Positions 37,304 to 45,004 of a stretch of 64,000 nucleotides of DNA are shown here, piece after piece. The stretch comes from Pseudaquidulcibacter saccharophilus (GTDB lineage Bacteria > Pseudomonadota > Alphaproteobacteria > Caulobacterales > Aquidulcibacteraceae), in contig NZ_JAHWUS010000001.1 of assembly GCF_019455445.1 (NCBI RefSeq), forward strand, positions 1,011,856 through 1,075,855, written 5' to 3'. The position numbers and the translations under genes were made by a program. Each line of letters begins with the position of its first letter. Position 1 is the first letter of the stretch. The notes beneath the pieces are model-generated. The model was given only the letters and a program-made list of their open reading frames with translations, was not told where the DNA came from and did no database searches.

Positions 37304-37750
37304 ATGGTTTTTTCAGAAGTTCAATCTGGCTCAAGACCAATGATATATGCAATCTTGGCCTTTATGGTTTTGCTTGCCATCATTGAATATATTGTGGTTC
37401 CAGTCGGCGCGAAAATGGCCGTTAGCCTGATTATGAGTATTATTCTTGGTTTGGTTGCGACCATGCTTTTTGGGTTTAATCTTGAAACCAAGATTGATGC
37501 AAAAAACATAAGCCTAAAGATTCCTGTTTTATTAAAAACTAAAATTGCGGTTGCCGACATCATAAGTGCCGAACAATTTTCATATAGCCCACTACGTGAT
37601 TTTGGTGGCTGGGGCATCCGCTATGGCAAGGGTGGAATTATGTATAATGCCAATGGCAATCAATCGGTAAAGCTGGTTATGAAAGATGGTAAAATCATCT
37701 ATATCGGAACCCAAAAACCCGAAGCCCTAATTAACGCATTGGGTAAATAG
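37304..37750 (+). CDS. Small membrane protein with PH-like C-terminal region
   Basis: The product is 148 residues with two transmembrane helices (about 13-31 and 37-57). An approximately 85-residue soluble domain then starts KIDAKNISLKIPVLLKTKIA and contains YSPLRDFGGWGIRYGKGG and a final KIIYIGTQKPEALINAL. The layout of paired helices followed by a beta-rich tail ending in a T-x-x-P-x-x-L-x-x-A-L helix is that of bacterial PH-domain (YdbT/DUF304-like) membrane proteins. I infer this only from pattern. Function unknown. Preceded by GAGGG RBS. Confidence 0.72.
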   Translation: MVFSEVQSGSRPMIYAILAFMVLLAIIEYIVVPVGAKMAVSLIMSIILGLVATMLFGFNLETKIDAKNISLKIPVLLKTKIAVADIISAEQFSYSPLRDFGGWGIRYGKGGIMYNANGNQSVKLVMKDGKIIYIGTQKPEALINALGK

Positions 37751-37808
37751 ATAAAATAATATCTATTTTTATTGTGAAAATTTAGGATTGTATTTCTATG
37801 TTTGATAC

Positions 37809-38276
37809 ATGGAAAAAGAATTTCGTAATAAATTTGCACCACGATATAAAAGAGCGCGCAGATTAGGGCTTCTTGAGATTTTTGGCATAGCTGCTTTTGC
37901 ATTTTTGGCTTTGTCACAATTACCAAATTTGTTGGGTTATAAAATATCTCTAACAAAAACTAATGAAATCCAACCACAGACTTTTGTTGCATCATCAAAT
38001 ATTGATGAAAGCGATGTTGACGCGCGTGATGCTGAAGCACGGGCAATAAACAAGAAAATTGCGGAATTAAAATCAAATCCAATTAGAAATGATGAACCAG
38101 TTGATGAACCGACAATGGGACATTTAGTTTCTCAAAATAGAAATAAAGCAGGATATTATCGCAATTGCGCCGCTGCTTATGCAGACCATGCTGCACCAAT
38201 ATATTCAAATGAGGCCGCATATCGCCTTGAAATGGATGGCGATGGCGATGGCATTGCCTGTGAAGCAATTTACTAA
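37809..38276 (+). CDS. Membrane-anchored Excalibur-domain protein
   Basis: The product is 155 residues. A basic cytosolic N-terminus (about 1-20) is followed by one transmembrane helix (LGLLEIFGIAAFAFLALSQL) and an acidic linker. The C-terminal Excalibur motif is YRNCAAAYADHAAPIYSNEA, ending with the calcium-loop-like DGDGDGIACE. Excalibur domains are extracellular, occur next to nucleases or as surface modules, and carry the conserved DxDxDGxxCE with paired Cys as seen here. The topology predicts the domain in the periplasm. Role unknown. A terminator overlaps the stop. Confidence 0.83.
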   Translation: MEKEFRNKFAPRYKRARRLGLLEIFGIAAFAFLALSQLPNLLGYKISLTKTNEIQPQTFVASSNIDESDVDARDAEARAINKKIAELKSNPIRNDEPVDEPTMGHLVSQNRNKAGYYRNCAAAYADHAAPIYSNEAAYRLEMDGDGDGIACEAIY

Positions 38277-38298
38277 AAAAGCCCCAAAGGGGGCTTTT
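38277..38298 (+). terminator. Terminator after the Excalibur-domain gene
   Basis: The arms AAAAGCCCC and GGGGCTTTT with an AAAG loop are followed by ATTATAT. The 5' arm begins at the gene's stop codon. Confidence 0.88.
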
Positions 38299-38400
38299 AT
38301 TATATATGTAAATAAAAATCCGAAACCGCGTTTTTCGCTGCATTTTCTGAACGCTCACCTAATGATGCAGTATTTGACCGCGATGAGTTAGGAAAAGTGT
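38299..38400. repeat. Possible member of the post-terminator hairpin element
   Basis: Directly behind the terminator come ATATATGT, an A-rich arm, then CCGAAACCGCGTTTTTCG. This is the same order and apex as in the elements at 3791 and 4699 and (inverted) at 52152-52202. A CTGCAT/ATGCAG hairpin follows. The copy is diverged and its first stem is imperfect. Confidence 0.45.
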
Positions 38401-38427
38401 GAAGCGGTTTTCCGTAAAACGAAGAGC

Positions 38428-38448
38428 AAATTTGCCCTTGGCAAATTT
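38428..38448. terminator. Hairpin at the end of the flgH gene
   Basis: The perfect stem AAATTTGCC/GGCAAATTT has a 3-base loop and abuts the flgH stop at 38452. A good T-run is present only on the plus side (TTTTTATT), so its use for the leftward flagellar operon is uncertain. Confidence 0.45.
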
Positions 38449-38451
38449 TTA

Positions 38452-39204
38452 TTAGAAAGGCGATATAGTTTCCAAAATTTGCTGACCAACTGGTTGTTTA
38501 TTATATTTAGACAATTGACCGCGGCCGCCATAAGAAATTCTTGCTTCTGCCATTTGGGTGTGAAGCACGGTGTTGGCAGATGAAATATCTTGCGGTCTTA
38601 CGATGCCTGAAACCAATAATTCGCGAATTTCATTATTAACCCGCACTTCTTGGCGACCCGCAACCACAAGATTGCCATTTGGTAAAACCTGTGTGACCAA
38701 TGCCGCAACGGTTAGTGACATTTTCTCCTGACGATTTACCACGCCAGAACCAGAAAACGCGCCAGCAGAAGATGTGCCAATCATATTTGCTGGGTCATAA
38801 CCAGAAGGCAATATTTTCCCAGGTAGTTTTTCAAGACCAAAGAAGTTTGAAACCCCGCCAGATTTGGTTGAGCTTTCTTTACCGGTTGTGGTGTTATTCA
38901 TTTGGGCATTGTCATTAATTGTGACATTGACGGTTAGAATATCACCTATTTTAGATGCACGTGGGTCGGCAAAGAATTGTTTTGCGCCCGCGCGCCATAA
39001 TGAATTGGATGAAGTCCGGTTATCTGTTGCATCTGGCATTGGCATAACCACTTGACGACGACCAGCCGCCGCCATTTGCGGATCTTGAATCGGGGTTAAT
39101 GCAGGGGGTTTTCCGGCGTTCTTAATTTCATCAACAGTTGATGCACAGCCAGTAGCAAGCAAAGAAAGTGAAGCAATCACAATTAATTTAAAAGCATTGT
39201 TCAT
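38452..39204 (-). CDS. flgH: Flagellar L-ring lipoprotein FlgH
   Basis: FlgH forms the outer-membrane L ring around the flagellar rod. The 250-residue protein has lipobox ATGC (Cys20), SLWRAGAKQFFADPRASKIGD and ILTVNVTINDNAQMNN near the middle. The C-terminal part has NGNLVVAGRQEVRVNNEIRE, LLVSGIVRPQDIS and a short YGGRGQL segment, all typical. It is the last gene of the leftward flgF-flgG-flgA-flgH operon, starting 13 bases after flgA. Secretion is by the Sec pathway, not through the flagellar apparatus. Confidence 0.96.
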   Translation of the reverse strand: MNNAFKLIVIASLSLLATGCASTVDEIKNAGKPPALTPIQDPQMAAAGRRQVVMPMPDATDNRTSSNSLWRAGAKQFFADPRASKIGDILTVNVTINDNAQMNNTTTGKESSTKSGGVSNFFGLEKLPGKILPSGYDPANMIGTSSAGAFSGSGVVNRQEKMSLTVAALVTQVLPNGNLVVAGRQEVRVNNEIRELLVSGIVRPQDISSANTVLHTQMAEARISYGGRGQLSKYNKQPVGQQILETISPF

Positions 39205-39217
39205 ATCGATTTCACCA

Positions 39218-40066
39218 TTAATAATTCGCGCTTAGGCGTGGGTTTGCGGTTTGTGGGCCAGAATTTTGGATACCTGAATTTTGGATGACGCGGGCATAAC
39301 CATTGCCCTCGACAATTGCGTCAACCACACCATTCGATGATGAGTTGGCAACCTTGATATTTGCACCTCTTGCACCATCTGAAAGTGCTTTTCCGGTGGC
39401 GGTAATGCGCATTGCGCCATATTCATAAACCAATACAATGCCTTGCCCTTTTTTAATCAACATGGTTTGGGTAAGGTCACTGTTGCGTAATGGCATATTG
39501 GGCGAAAGATTATGGCTTGCGGTTTTGCCAATTATATCTGTGGCATCAACCAAGGTTCCAGTTGCCATTGAATCATTTACGCGCGTCCAAACAATCATAT
39601 CAGATGTGATAACTTCATTGCGCGGAACTTCACGGTTTAAAACCGCGATTTCTTTTGCATTATTTGGGCCGTTTTGATTGGCGGCATTACGGCTTAGGTT
39701 AACTTGTGCGTATTTTTTATCGCCATCAGGGCCAAGTGATGCATCACGCCCCCAAACGGTTACTTCACGCACCTTTTCGCTATTTGCCCATTCAATGCCA
39801 AGGCTTCTAAGTTTGAATTGCAATGAATCTGCTGAATACACTAATTTATGACGGTCAAGCGGGGCGCGTGCAATTATAATTCCTGCCTTGTCCCCTGCGT
39901 TATCAAATAAATCGCCAATGGTAACATCTTTACCTTCGGCAATTGCATTTGATTTTAGTGCCAGACCATCTGCAAACGCAAAGCCACCTAGCATGTTAAT
40001 CAACATTGCTGCGGCGATTATATCAATGATTGATGGTAATCTAAACTTTGTCATTTGCTTACTCAC
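39218..40066 (-). CDS. flgA: Flagellar P-ring assembly chaperone FlgA
   Basis: FlgA is the periplasmic chaperone that helps FlgI assemble the P ring. It is 282 residues from a GTG at 40066; an in-frame ATG at 40054 is an equal candidate, as no strong RBS marks either. A signal peptide ends near GGFAFA. The C-terminal SAF domain carries LNREVPRNEVITSDMI, SHNLSPNMPLRNSDL and KKGQGIVLVYEYGAMRI. The gene lies between flgG and flgH, the order found in Caulobacter and relatives. Confidence 0.93.
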   Translation of the reverse strand: MSKQMTKFRLPSIIDIIAAAMLINMLGGFAFADGLALKSNAIAEGKDVTIGDLFDNAGDKAGIIIARAPLDRHKLVYSADSLQFKLRSLGIEWANSEKVREVTVWGRDASLGPDGDKKYAQVNLSRNAANQNGPNNAKEIAVLNREVPRNEVITSDMIVWTRVNDSMATGTLVDATDIIGKTASHNLSPNMPLRNSDLTQTMLIKKGQGIVLVYEYGAMRITATGKALSDGARGANIKVANSSSNGVVDAIVEGNGYARVIQNSGIQNSGPQTANPRLSANY

Positions 40067-40073
40067 TTAGCTA

Positions 40074-40862
40074 TTAACGAAGAATGCTCGAGGTGTTTTG
40101 CATCATTTCATCGCTGGCAGTAATCACTTTTGAATTCATTTCATAAGCGCGTTGTGCAACAATAAGTGATGAAATTTCATAAACCGGATCAACGTTTGAC
40201 GCTTCGACATAGTTTTGGTTTAAATTGCCAAAACCTTCAGAATTTGGATTGCCAACTGTTGCCGGACCAGATGCGGCAGTTTCTTTCATCAGGTTGTCAC
40301 CAACTGATTCAAGACCGGCTGGATTGATAAAGGTGGCAATGGTAATTTGCCCCAATGTTTGTGCCGCCGTTTGCCCAGAAATAGTTGCGGTTACGGTGCC
40401 ATCTTTGGAAATTGAAAAATCGGTCGCGTTTTCAGGGATTTGAATTTGCGGAATAACTGTATAGCCGTCACCGGTTACGATTGTTCCATCTGGCGAAGAT
40501 GAAAAGTTTCCTGCGCGTGTGTATGCGGTGGTGCCATCTGGCATTTGTACCTGAAAATAACCACGACCATTAATCGCAAGGTCATACGGATTGTTGGTTT
40601 GGGTTAATGAACCCTGTTTAGCAACGCGGTAAACCGAACCTGCCTTTACACCATAACCAACCTGAACCCCGGTTGGGTCAACGTTGCCGGCATCAGATGT
40701 CGATGCACCTGGGCGTTCAAGATTTTCATAAATCAAATCCTGAAATTCTGCCCTTTGACGTTTAAAGCCAGTAGTTGACATGTTGGCGATGTTGTTTGAG
40801 ATAACATCAACATTAAGTGCCTGCGCTGCCATACCGGTTGCTGCAATGTTCATTGAACGCAT
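40074..40862 (-). CDS. flgG: Flagellar distal-rod protein FlgG
   Basis: FlgG builds the distal rod. The 262-residue protein has the usual length and both axial-protein ends: N-terminal MRSMNIAATGMAAQALNVDV and NNIANMSTTGFKRQRAEF, and C-terminal NYVEASNVDPVYEISSLIVA followed by QRAYEMNSKVI. The middle D1 region has NPYDLAINGRGYFQVQMPDG. It is exported by the flagellar type III system and has no signal peptide. It starts eight bases after flgF. Confidence 0.97.
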   Translation of the reverse strand: MRSMNIAATGMAAQALNVDVISNNIANMSTTGFKRQRAEFQDLIYENLERPGASTSDAGNVDPTGVQVGYGVKAGSVYRVAKQGSLTQTNNPYDLAINGRGYFQVQMPDGTTAYTRAGNFSSSPDGTIVTGDGYTVIPQIQIPENATDFSISKDGTVTATISGQTAAQTLGQITIATFINPAGLESVGDNLMKETAASGPATVGNPNSEGFGNLNQNYVEASNVDPVYEISSLIVAQRAYEMNSKVITASDEMMQNTSSILR

Positions 40863-40869
40863 GTTTCAC

Positions 40870-41601
40870 CTATACTTTCGATAATTTATCAATTGCTTTG
40901 GAGCGTAAATCCTCGGCCTGTTTTTGTAGTTTTGTTGCGCTTTCAAAGGCGCGGGAAATTTCCATAATATCGGTCAATTGCTGAACGGCGTTAACATTTG
41001 AACCTTCGACCATACCTTGAACCACTTCAAAGGTTTCCGCAGGAGCCGCGGTTTCACTGGTTGGTTTGAATAAATTGTCGCCGATTTTTTCTAATGTTCC
41101 GGGGCGGTTGAATTTAAAAACACCAATTTGCCCAACCGATGCGCCGTTTTGACGAATGTTTCCATCTTTACCAATTAATGGCTCACCTTGTTCAACATTA
41201 AGGGTGATTTCATTATTTGAATTATCAAGAACAGGTTTGCCATCATGGGTAACAAGGCGACCAGTTGTATCAAGTGTAAATTGTCCATCACGTGTGTATG
41301 CAGTGCCATCGGCGGTTCTGATGGCAAAAAAACCATCGCCAGTTAAGGCAACATCAAGCGCGTTTCCAGATTGTGTAAGGGTTCCAGGGCGAAAATCGCG
41401 GGCGATTGAATAATCGCGAACAAATGAAACTGTTGTTGGGTTTTCGGCGATTCTTGCAGGGCGTTTTGTAATCGGTTCAAACAAAGCTTCTTCGGCCTTG
41501 AAGCCAGCAGTGGACACGTTTGCCATGTTGTTTGCGGCAATTTCCATTTTGCGCATCAAGGCATTTTGTGCCGAAAGTGTGATTAAAATCGCATTATCCA
41601 T
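40870..41601 (-). CDS. flgF: Flagellar proximal-rod protein FlgF
   Basis: FlgF is a rod subunit. The 243-residue protein has MRKMEIAANNMANVSTAGFK near the N-terminus, GDGFFAIRTADGTAYTRDGQ in the middle and GMVEGSNVNAVQQLTDIMEI then SRAFESATKLQ at the C-terminus. It is the first gene of the leftward operon. A near-perfect sigma-54 box lies 48-63 bases upstream (41649-41664, minus strand), predicting a leader of about 38 bases. Confidence 0.96.
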   Translation of the reverse strand: MDNAILITLSAQNALMRKMEIAANNMANVSTAGFKAEEALFEPITKRPARIAENPTTVSFVRDYSIARDFRPGTLTQSGNALDVALTGDGFFAIRTADGTAYTRDGQFTLDTTGRLVTHDGKPVLDNSNNEITLNVEQGEPLIGKDGNIRQNGASVGQIGVFKFNRPGTLEKIGDNLFKPTSETAAPAETFEVVQGMVEGSNVNAVQQLTDIMEISRAFESATKLQKQAEDLRSKAIDKLSKV

Positions 41602-41648
41602 ATTACGCCATATTCTTGTCGTTACACATTTTGTGTTGGAAATAGTTC

Positions 41649-41664
41649 TGCAATTGGTGTGCCA
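41649..41664 (-). promoter_or_regulatory. Sigma-54 (RpoN) promoter for flgF-flgG-flgA-flgH
   Basis: On the minus strand the sequence is TGGCACACCAATTGCA. It has TGGCAC at -24 and TTGCA at -12, with exactly the canonical spacing. It lies just upstream of flgF and faces it. In Caulobacter the equivalent rod/ring operons are class III, sigma-54-dependent genes, which fits. Confidence 0.85.
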
Positions 41665-41698
41665 ATAAAAAACACAATAAAAACAATATTCTGAATGG

Positions 41699-41713
41699 TT
41701 AACTAAATCTTAA
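41699..41713. promoter_or_regulatory. CtrA-type site between flgF and fliL
   Basis: TTAACTAAATCTTAA matches the CtrA consensus TTAA-N7-TTAA exactly. In Caulobacter fliLM is a class II operon activated by CtrA. The site is about 157 bases before the fliL start. A 7-bp hairpin (GTCGGCA/TGCCGAC, 41765-41783) lies between the site and the gene. Confidence 0.6.
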
Positions 41714-41869
41714 AGGGTAAAAATTTACCTATTAATGCAGTTAAAAAGAAAAATTTATGAAAATGTCGGCAATTTTTGCCGACTTAAATACTTTTCATTA
41801 ACTCACAGGCGTTAACCTTAAAACTTAACGATTCGTTTTTTGATAAAAATTTGATTCTCGGGAACACAA

Positions 41870-42529
41870 ATGGCAGACAAAAAAGAAGAAGCCCCAGAAG
41901 TGGAAGGTGAAGAAGGCGCAAAACCCGCAAAGAAAAAACTTTCGGGCAAAGCATTAATTTTATTCATTGTCCTGCCGGCAATTTTGCTATTGGGCGGCGG
42001 CGGTGCTGCTGCTTACTTCCTTGTTTTTAATAAGAAACCTGCTGCTGAAGCGTCAAAAGATGCGCATGGAAAAGAAGCCAAAGACGGCAAAGAGGGGCAC
42101 GGCAAAGAAGACAAGAAAAAGGGTGAAAAGAAAGAAGAGAAAAAAGGCGGCCATGGCGGTGGCGGTGAAGGTGGCGGCGGTGCTGAAGCTGCTGATGGCA
42201 TCAAAACCTCCGAAGGGCCAAATGGCGAAACTTTCTTAACACTTCCGGATATGGTCGTTAATATTTCGACAAATGACAATCGTGCTGTTTTCTTAAAATT
42301 GCGCCTGACCTTACAGGTTAAGGATGCCGAGGTTGCGGACGCAATCAAACCTGCGGTTCCACGCATCAAAGATCAATATACAGGGTTTCTGCGTGAATTG
42401 CGGGTAGAGGATATTCAAGGTTCTGCTGGATACACGCGCTTACAATTGGAATTATTAAAGCGAACTAATTTGGCGGTTGCACCGGCACATGTCGATGCGG
42501 TTTTAATTGAAGAGATTTTGGTGAACTAA
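41870..42529 (+). CDS. fliL: Flagellar basal-body protein FliL
   Basis: FliL is a single-pass inner-membrane protein that surrounds the stator and is needed for motility. The 219-residue protein has an acidic/basic N-terminus, one transmembrane helix (about 28-50) and a very Lys/Glu/Gly/His-rich linker (about 58-105). The conserved FliL domain is PDMVVNISTNDNRAVFLKLR to the end. The linker is longer and more charged than in enteric FliL but usual for alphaproteobacteria. The stop overlaps the fliM start by one base. Confidence 0.95.
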   Translation: MADKKEEAPEVEGEEGAKPAKKKLSGKALILFIVLPAILLLGGGGAAAYFLVFNKKPAAEASKDAHGKEAKDGKEGHGKEDKKKGEKKEEKKGGHGGGGEGGGGAEAADGIKTSEGPNGETFLTLPDMVVNISTNDNRAVFLKLRLTLQVKDAEVADAIKPAVPRIKDQYTGFLRELRVEDIQGSAGYTRLQLELLKRTNLAVAPAHVDAVLIEEILVN

Positions 42530-43650
42530 TGGCTGATCAAGACGATATGGCAGCCGCATGGGAAGCGGAAATGGCAGCTGCCGAAGGCAGCAATGATGCC
42601 TTTGTCGCCGAATGGGAGGCCATGGTCGGTGACGAAAGTGGCAAGTCCATTTCATCGACTTCTATCGGCATTGAAAGAGTATTAAACCAAGATGAAATCG
42701 ATAGCCTTTTGGGCTTTGATTTAGGCGATGATAGTAGCGCTGGTAACAGTGGCATCCATGGCATTATTAACTCGGCACTCGTTTCATATGAACGTTTGCC
42801 AATGTTGGAAATTGTATTCGACCGTCTCGTAAGGTTGATGACAACCTCATTGCGTAATTTCACATCAGATAACGTTGAAGTATCGCTAGACCATATTTCA
42901 TCAATTCGTTTTGGTGACTATTTGAATTCAATTCCATTGCCGGCGATTTTGGCGGTATTTCGTGCCAAAGAGCTTGATAACTATGGCTTGATGACGGTTG
43001 ATTCCAACCTTATTTATTCGATTGTGGACGTGCTTTTAGGTGGGCGTCGCGGTACAACTGCGATGCGTATCGAGGGGCGCCCATATACCACCATTGAACG
43101 CATGCTTGTGACCAAGATGATTGACGTCATCTTGGAGGATATGCGTGCTGCATTCCGCCCAATCCGCGATGTTGATTTTGCCCTTGACCGTATTGAAACC
43201 AACCCGCGCTTTGCGGCAATTGCCCGCCCTGCGAACGCGGCAATTATGGTGAAAATGCGTATCGACATGGAAGATCGCGGCGGACGTGTAGAATTATTGT
43301 TGCCTTATGCAACACTTGAACCAATTCGTAACATGCTTATCCAGCAATTCATGGGTGAAAAATTCGGCCGTGACAACATTTGGGAAGGCCACTTGGCGAA
43401 CGAATTATGGTCAACCAATATGGATGTTGAGGCGGTAATTGACGAATTACCAGTCCCATTAGGCAGAATGCTTAACTTAAAAGTTGGCGAGACAATCTTT
43501 CTTAACAAAACCCAAGACAGCCCGGTCGAGCTTCGGTGCGGTGAAATCCCACTTACTAAAGGGCGTATGGGACGGATGAATTCATCCATCGCAATTCGCG
43601 TTGACCGTGCTTTAACCAAATCCACCAAAGCGGAGATTTTTAAACGATGA
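42529..43650 (+). CDS. fliM: Flagellar motor switch protein FliM
   Basis: FliM is the C-ring protein that binds CheY-P and sets rotation direction. The 373-residue product carries the CheY-P-binding motif LNQDEIDSLLGF at about residues 53-64. It is preceded by a roughly 50-residue acidic extension rich in Ala/Glu/Trp, whereas in enteric FliM the motif is at the very N-terminus. GGRRGTTAMRIEGRPYTTIE marks the middle domain. The C-terminal SpoA domain runs from about residue 280, with LNLKVGETIFLNKTQDSPVE. Coupled to fliL (ATG overlap) and to the next gene (4-base overlap). Confidence 0.97.
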   Translation: MADQDDMAAAWEAEMAAAEGSNDAFVAEWEAMVGDESGKSISSTSIGIERVLNQDEIDSLLGFDLGDDSSAGNSGIHGIINSALVSYERLPMLEIVFDRLVRLMTTSLRNFTSDNVEVSLDHISSIRFGDYLNSIPLPAILAVFRAKELDNYGLMTVDSNLIYSIVDVLLGGRRGTTAMRIEGRPYTTIERMLVTKMIDVILEDMRAAFRPIRDVDFALDRIETNPRFAAIARPANAAIMVKMRIDMEDRGGRVELLLPYATLEPIRNMLIQQFMGEKFGRDNIWEGHLANELWSTNMDVEAVIDELPVPLGRMLNLKVGETIFLNKTQDSPVELRCGEIPLTKGRMGRMNSSIAIRVDRALTKSTKAEIFKR

Positions 43651-44219
43651 CATATGCACTAATCGCACAATTTGCAGGGCCAGCGGCACAATTGTTATTG
43701 GTGCTGGCATTGATGTGGGTCGGCATTTTATTCATGCGCGTAGATAGCAAGCTAAGCAAAATGAAAAACGGCACTGATGGCGTTCGAAGCACTATTATCG
43801 AACTAAATAAGGCTGTTGAAAATGCCCGAGAAGCCTTGGTAGAATTAAAAACCGACACTTCTACGCAAATCGAAGATATTAATGAAAAAATTGCAGAAGC
43901 CCAAAAAATGGTTGAAGGCTTTAAATTTCTGCAAAGTGTTCAGAAGAATCTGCGTCCTACAGAGGTTAATAATGGGGCAAATACGTTCAATCCACGTGGT
44001 GCAGAGCCAAAAGGACTGCCACCGATAGAATTTGCAGAAGAAATTCAACCTTCTGTTAATCGTCGGGAATTAAAATCACGATTTGAAGATGATGAATATC
44101 TTTATGAACGTGACCGTCCGCAATATGCCCGCCGCAGAAGTGCCGAAAGCCCACGTTCCGAATATGATTCTTATTCATCAGAAAATTCGCGCCGCACTAA
44201 TTGGGGCGGATTGAGGTAG
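43647..44219 (+). CDS. DUF6468-type flagellar-cluster membrane protein
   Basis: The product is 190 residues with one N-terminal transmembrane helix (about 11-29), a Lys-rich stop-transfer (RVDSKLSKMKNG) and a coiled coil (about 40-95). A disordered Arg/Glu/Tyr/Ser-rich tail carries repeated RR pairs and ends NWGGLR. Proteins with this plan sit directly behind fliM in many alphaproteobacteria and are annotated DUF6468. The role is unknown but presumably at the motor or its regulation. It starts within the fliM stop region and ends three bases before the MotE-like gene, so it is fully within the operon. Confidence 0.8.
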   Translation: MTYALIAQFAGPAAQLLLVLALMWVGILFMRVDSKLSKMKNGTDGVRSTIIELNKAVENAREALVELKTDTSTQIEDINEKIAEAQKMVEGFKFLQSVQKNLRPTEVNNGANTFNPRGAEPKGLPPIEFAEEIQPSVNRRELKSRFEDDEYLYERDRPQYARRRSAESPRSEYDSYSSENSRRTNWGGLR

Positions 44220-44221
44220 AA

Positions 44222-44989
44222 ATGAAATTAAAACCCCTAAGCGTATTGGCAATAGTTTTAATGAGCGTTGGTGCAGTAGAAGGCGGTCGCTTTTTGCTAA
44301 AGGCGAATAATGCCTTCGCATCAGCCGAAAAAAAAGAAGAAAAAGGTGGTGAAGCAAAGGGGGGTGATCCATCAAAGGCTTATGTCGATGCCAACCCAAA
44401 TGCCAATCAAATGGCATCTTGTGTTCCTGCTGATTTGGCAAAAGAAAGCGGTATTTCGGCGTCTGAGTTTAAATTATTGCAAGCCCTTCAAGACCGTCGT
44501 CAACAACTTGATAAGCGTGAAGCGGATATTATTACCCGTGAAGGCGTGGTTAAAACCGCCGATGCAATCGTTATGCAGCGCATCGAAACCCTTAAAGGTG
44601 TCGAAGCTAATATTCAAAAACTGCTTGGTCAAGTCGATGAAATGGAGCAAAAACGTATTGCCAACCTTGTTGCCGTTTATGAAAAAATGAAGCCAAAAGA
44701 TGCCGCAAAGGTTTGGGAAGGTATGCCAGATGATGTTCTGTTACCAATTGCGTCACGCATGAAAAACCAATCATTGTCATTAATTCTTGCCAAAGTTTCA
44801 CCAGAACGTGCGCGGGGAATTACCGCAAAACTTGCACAGATTGATAACGGCAATCTTGATCAAAAAATGGCTGACGCAAAACCAATGCAAATGGCGCAAA
44901 ATACGCCGCCTGCTGCGGCACCAAAAGCAGCCGCACCACAAGCCGCAAATAAAGGTCCGGCGCAATTGGCAGGTGGCCCAACAAAATAG
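44222..44989 (+). CDS. MotE-like flagellar chaperone (MgtE_N-type domain)
   Basis: The start at ATG 44222 has a GAGGT RBS inside the previous gene's end. The 255-residue protein has an N-terminal signal/anchor (LSVLAIVLMSVGAVEGGRFL) and a coiled coil (about 80-140). An MgtE N-terminal-like domain follows with KMKPKDAAKVWEGMPDDVL and SRMKNQSLSLILAKVSPERA. The tail is Ala/Pro-rich. In rhizobia, MotE of this architecture is a periplasmic chaperone that stabilises MotC. Here there is no motC nearby, so the partner is inferred from family only. Confidence 0.82.
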   Translation: MKLKPLSVLAIVLMSVGAVEGGRFLLKANNAFASAEKKEEKGGEAKGGDPSKAYVDANPNANQMASCVPADLAKESGISASEFKLLQALQDRRQQLDKREADIITREGVVKTADAIVMQRIETLKGVEANIQKLLGQVDEMEQKRIANLVAVYEKMKPKDAAKVWEGMPDDVLLPIASRMKNQSLSLILAKVSPERARGITAKLAQIDNGNLDQKMADAKPMQMAQNTPPAAAPKAAAPQAANKGPAQLAGGPTK

Positions 44990-45004
44990 GATTTAAGGAA
45001 TAAA

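Noticed and set aside
41637-41652. A second sigma-54-like box on the plus strand facing fliL
   Set aside because: Only the GG and GC cores and a few other bases match (TGGAAATAGTTCTGCA), it overlaps the much better minus-strand box, and fliLM fits CtrA control.
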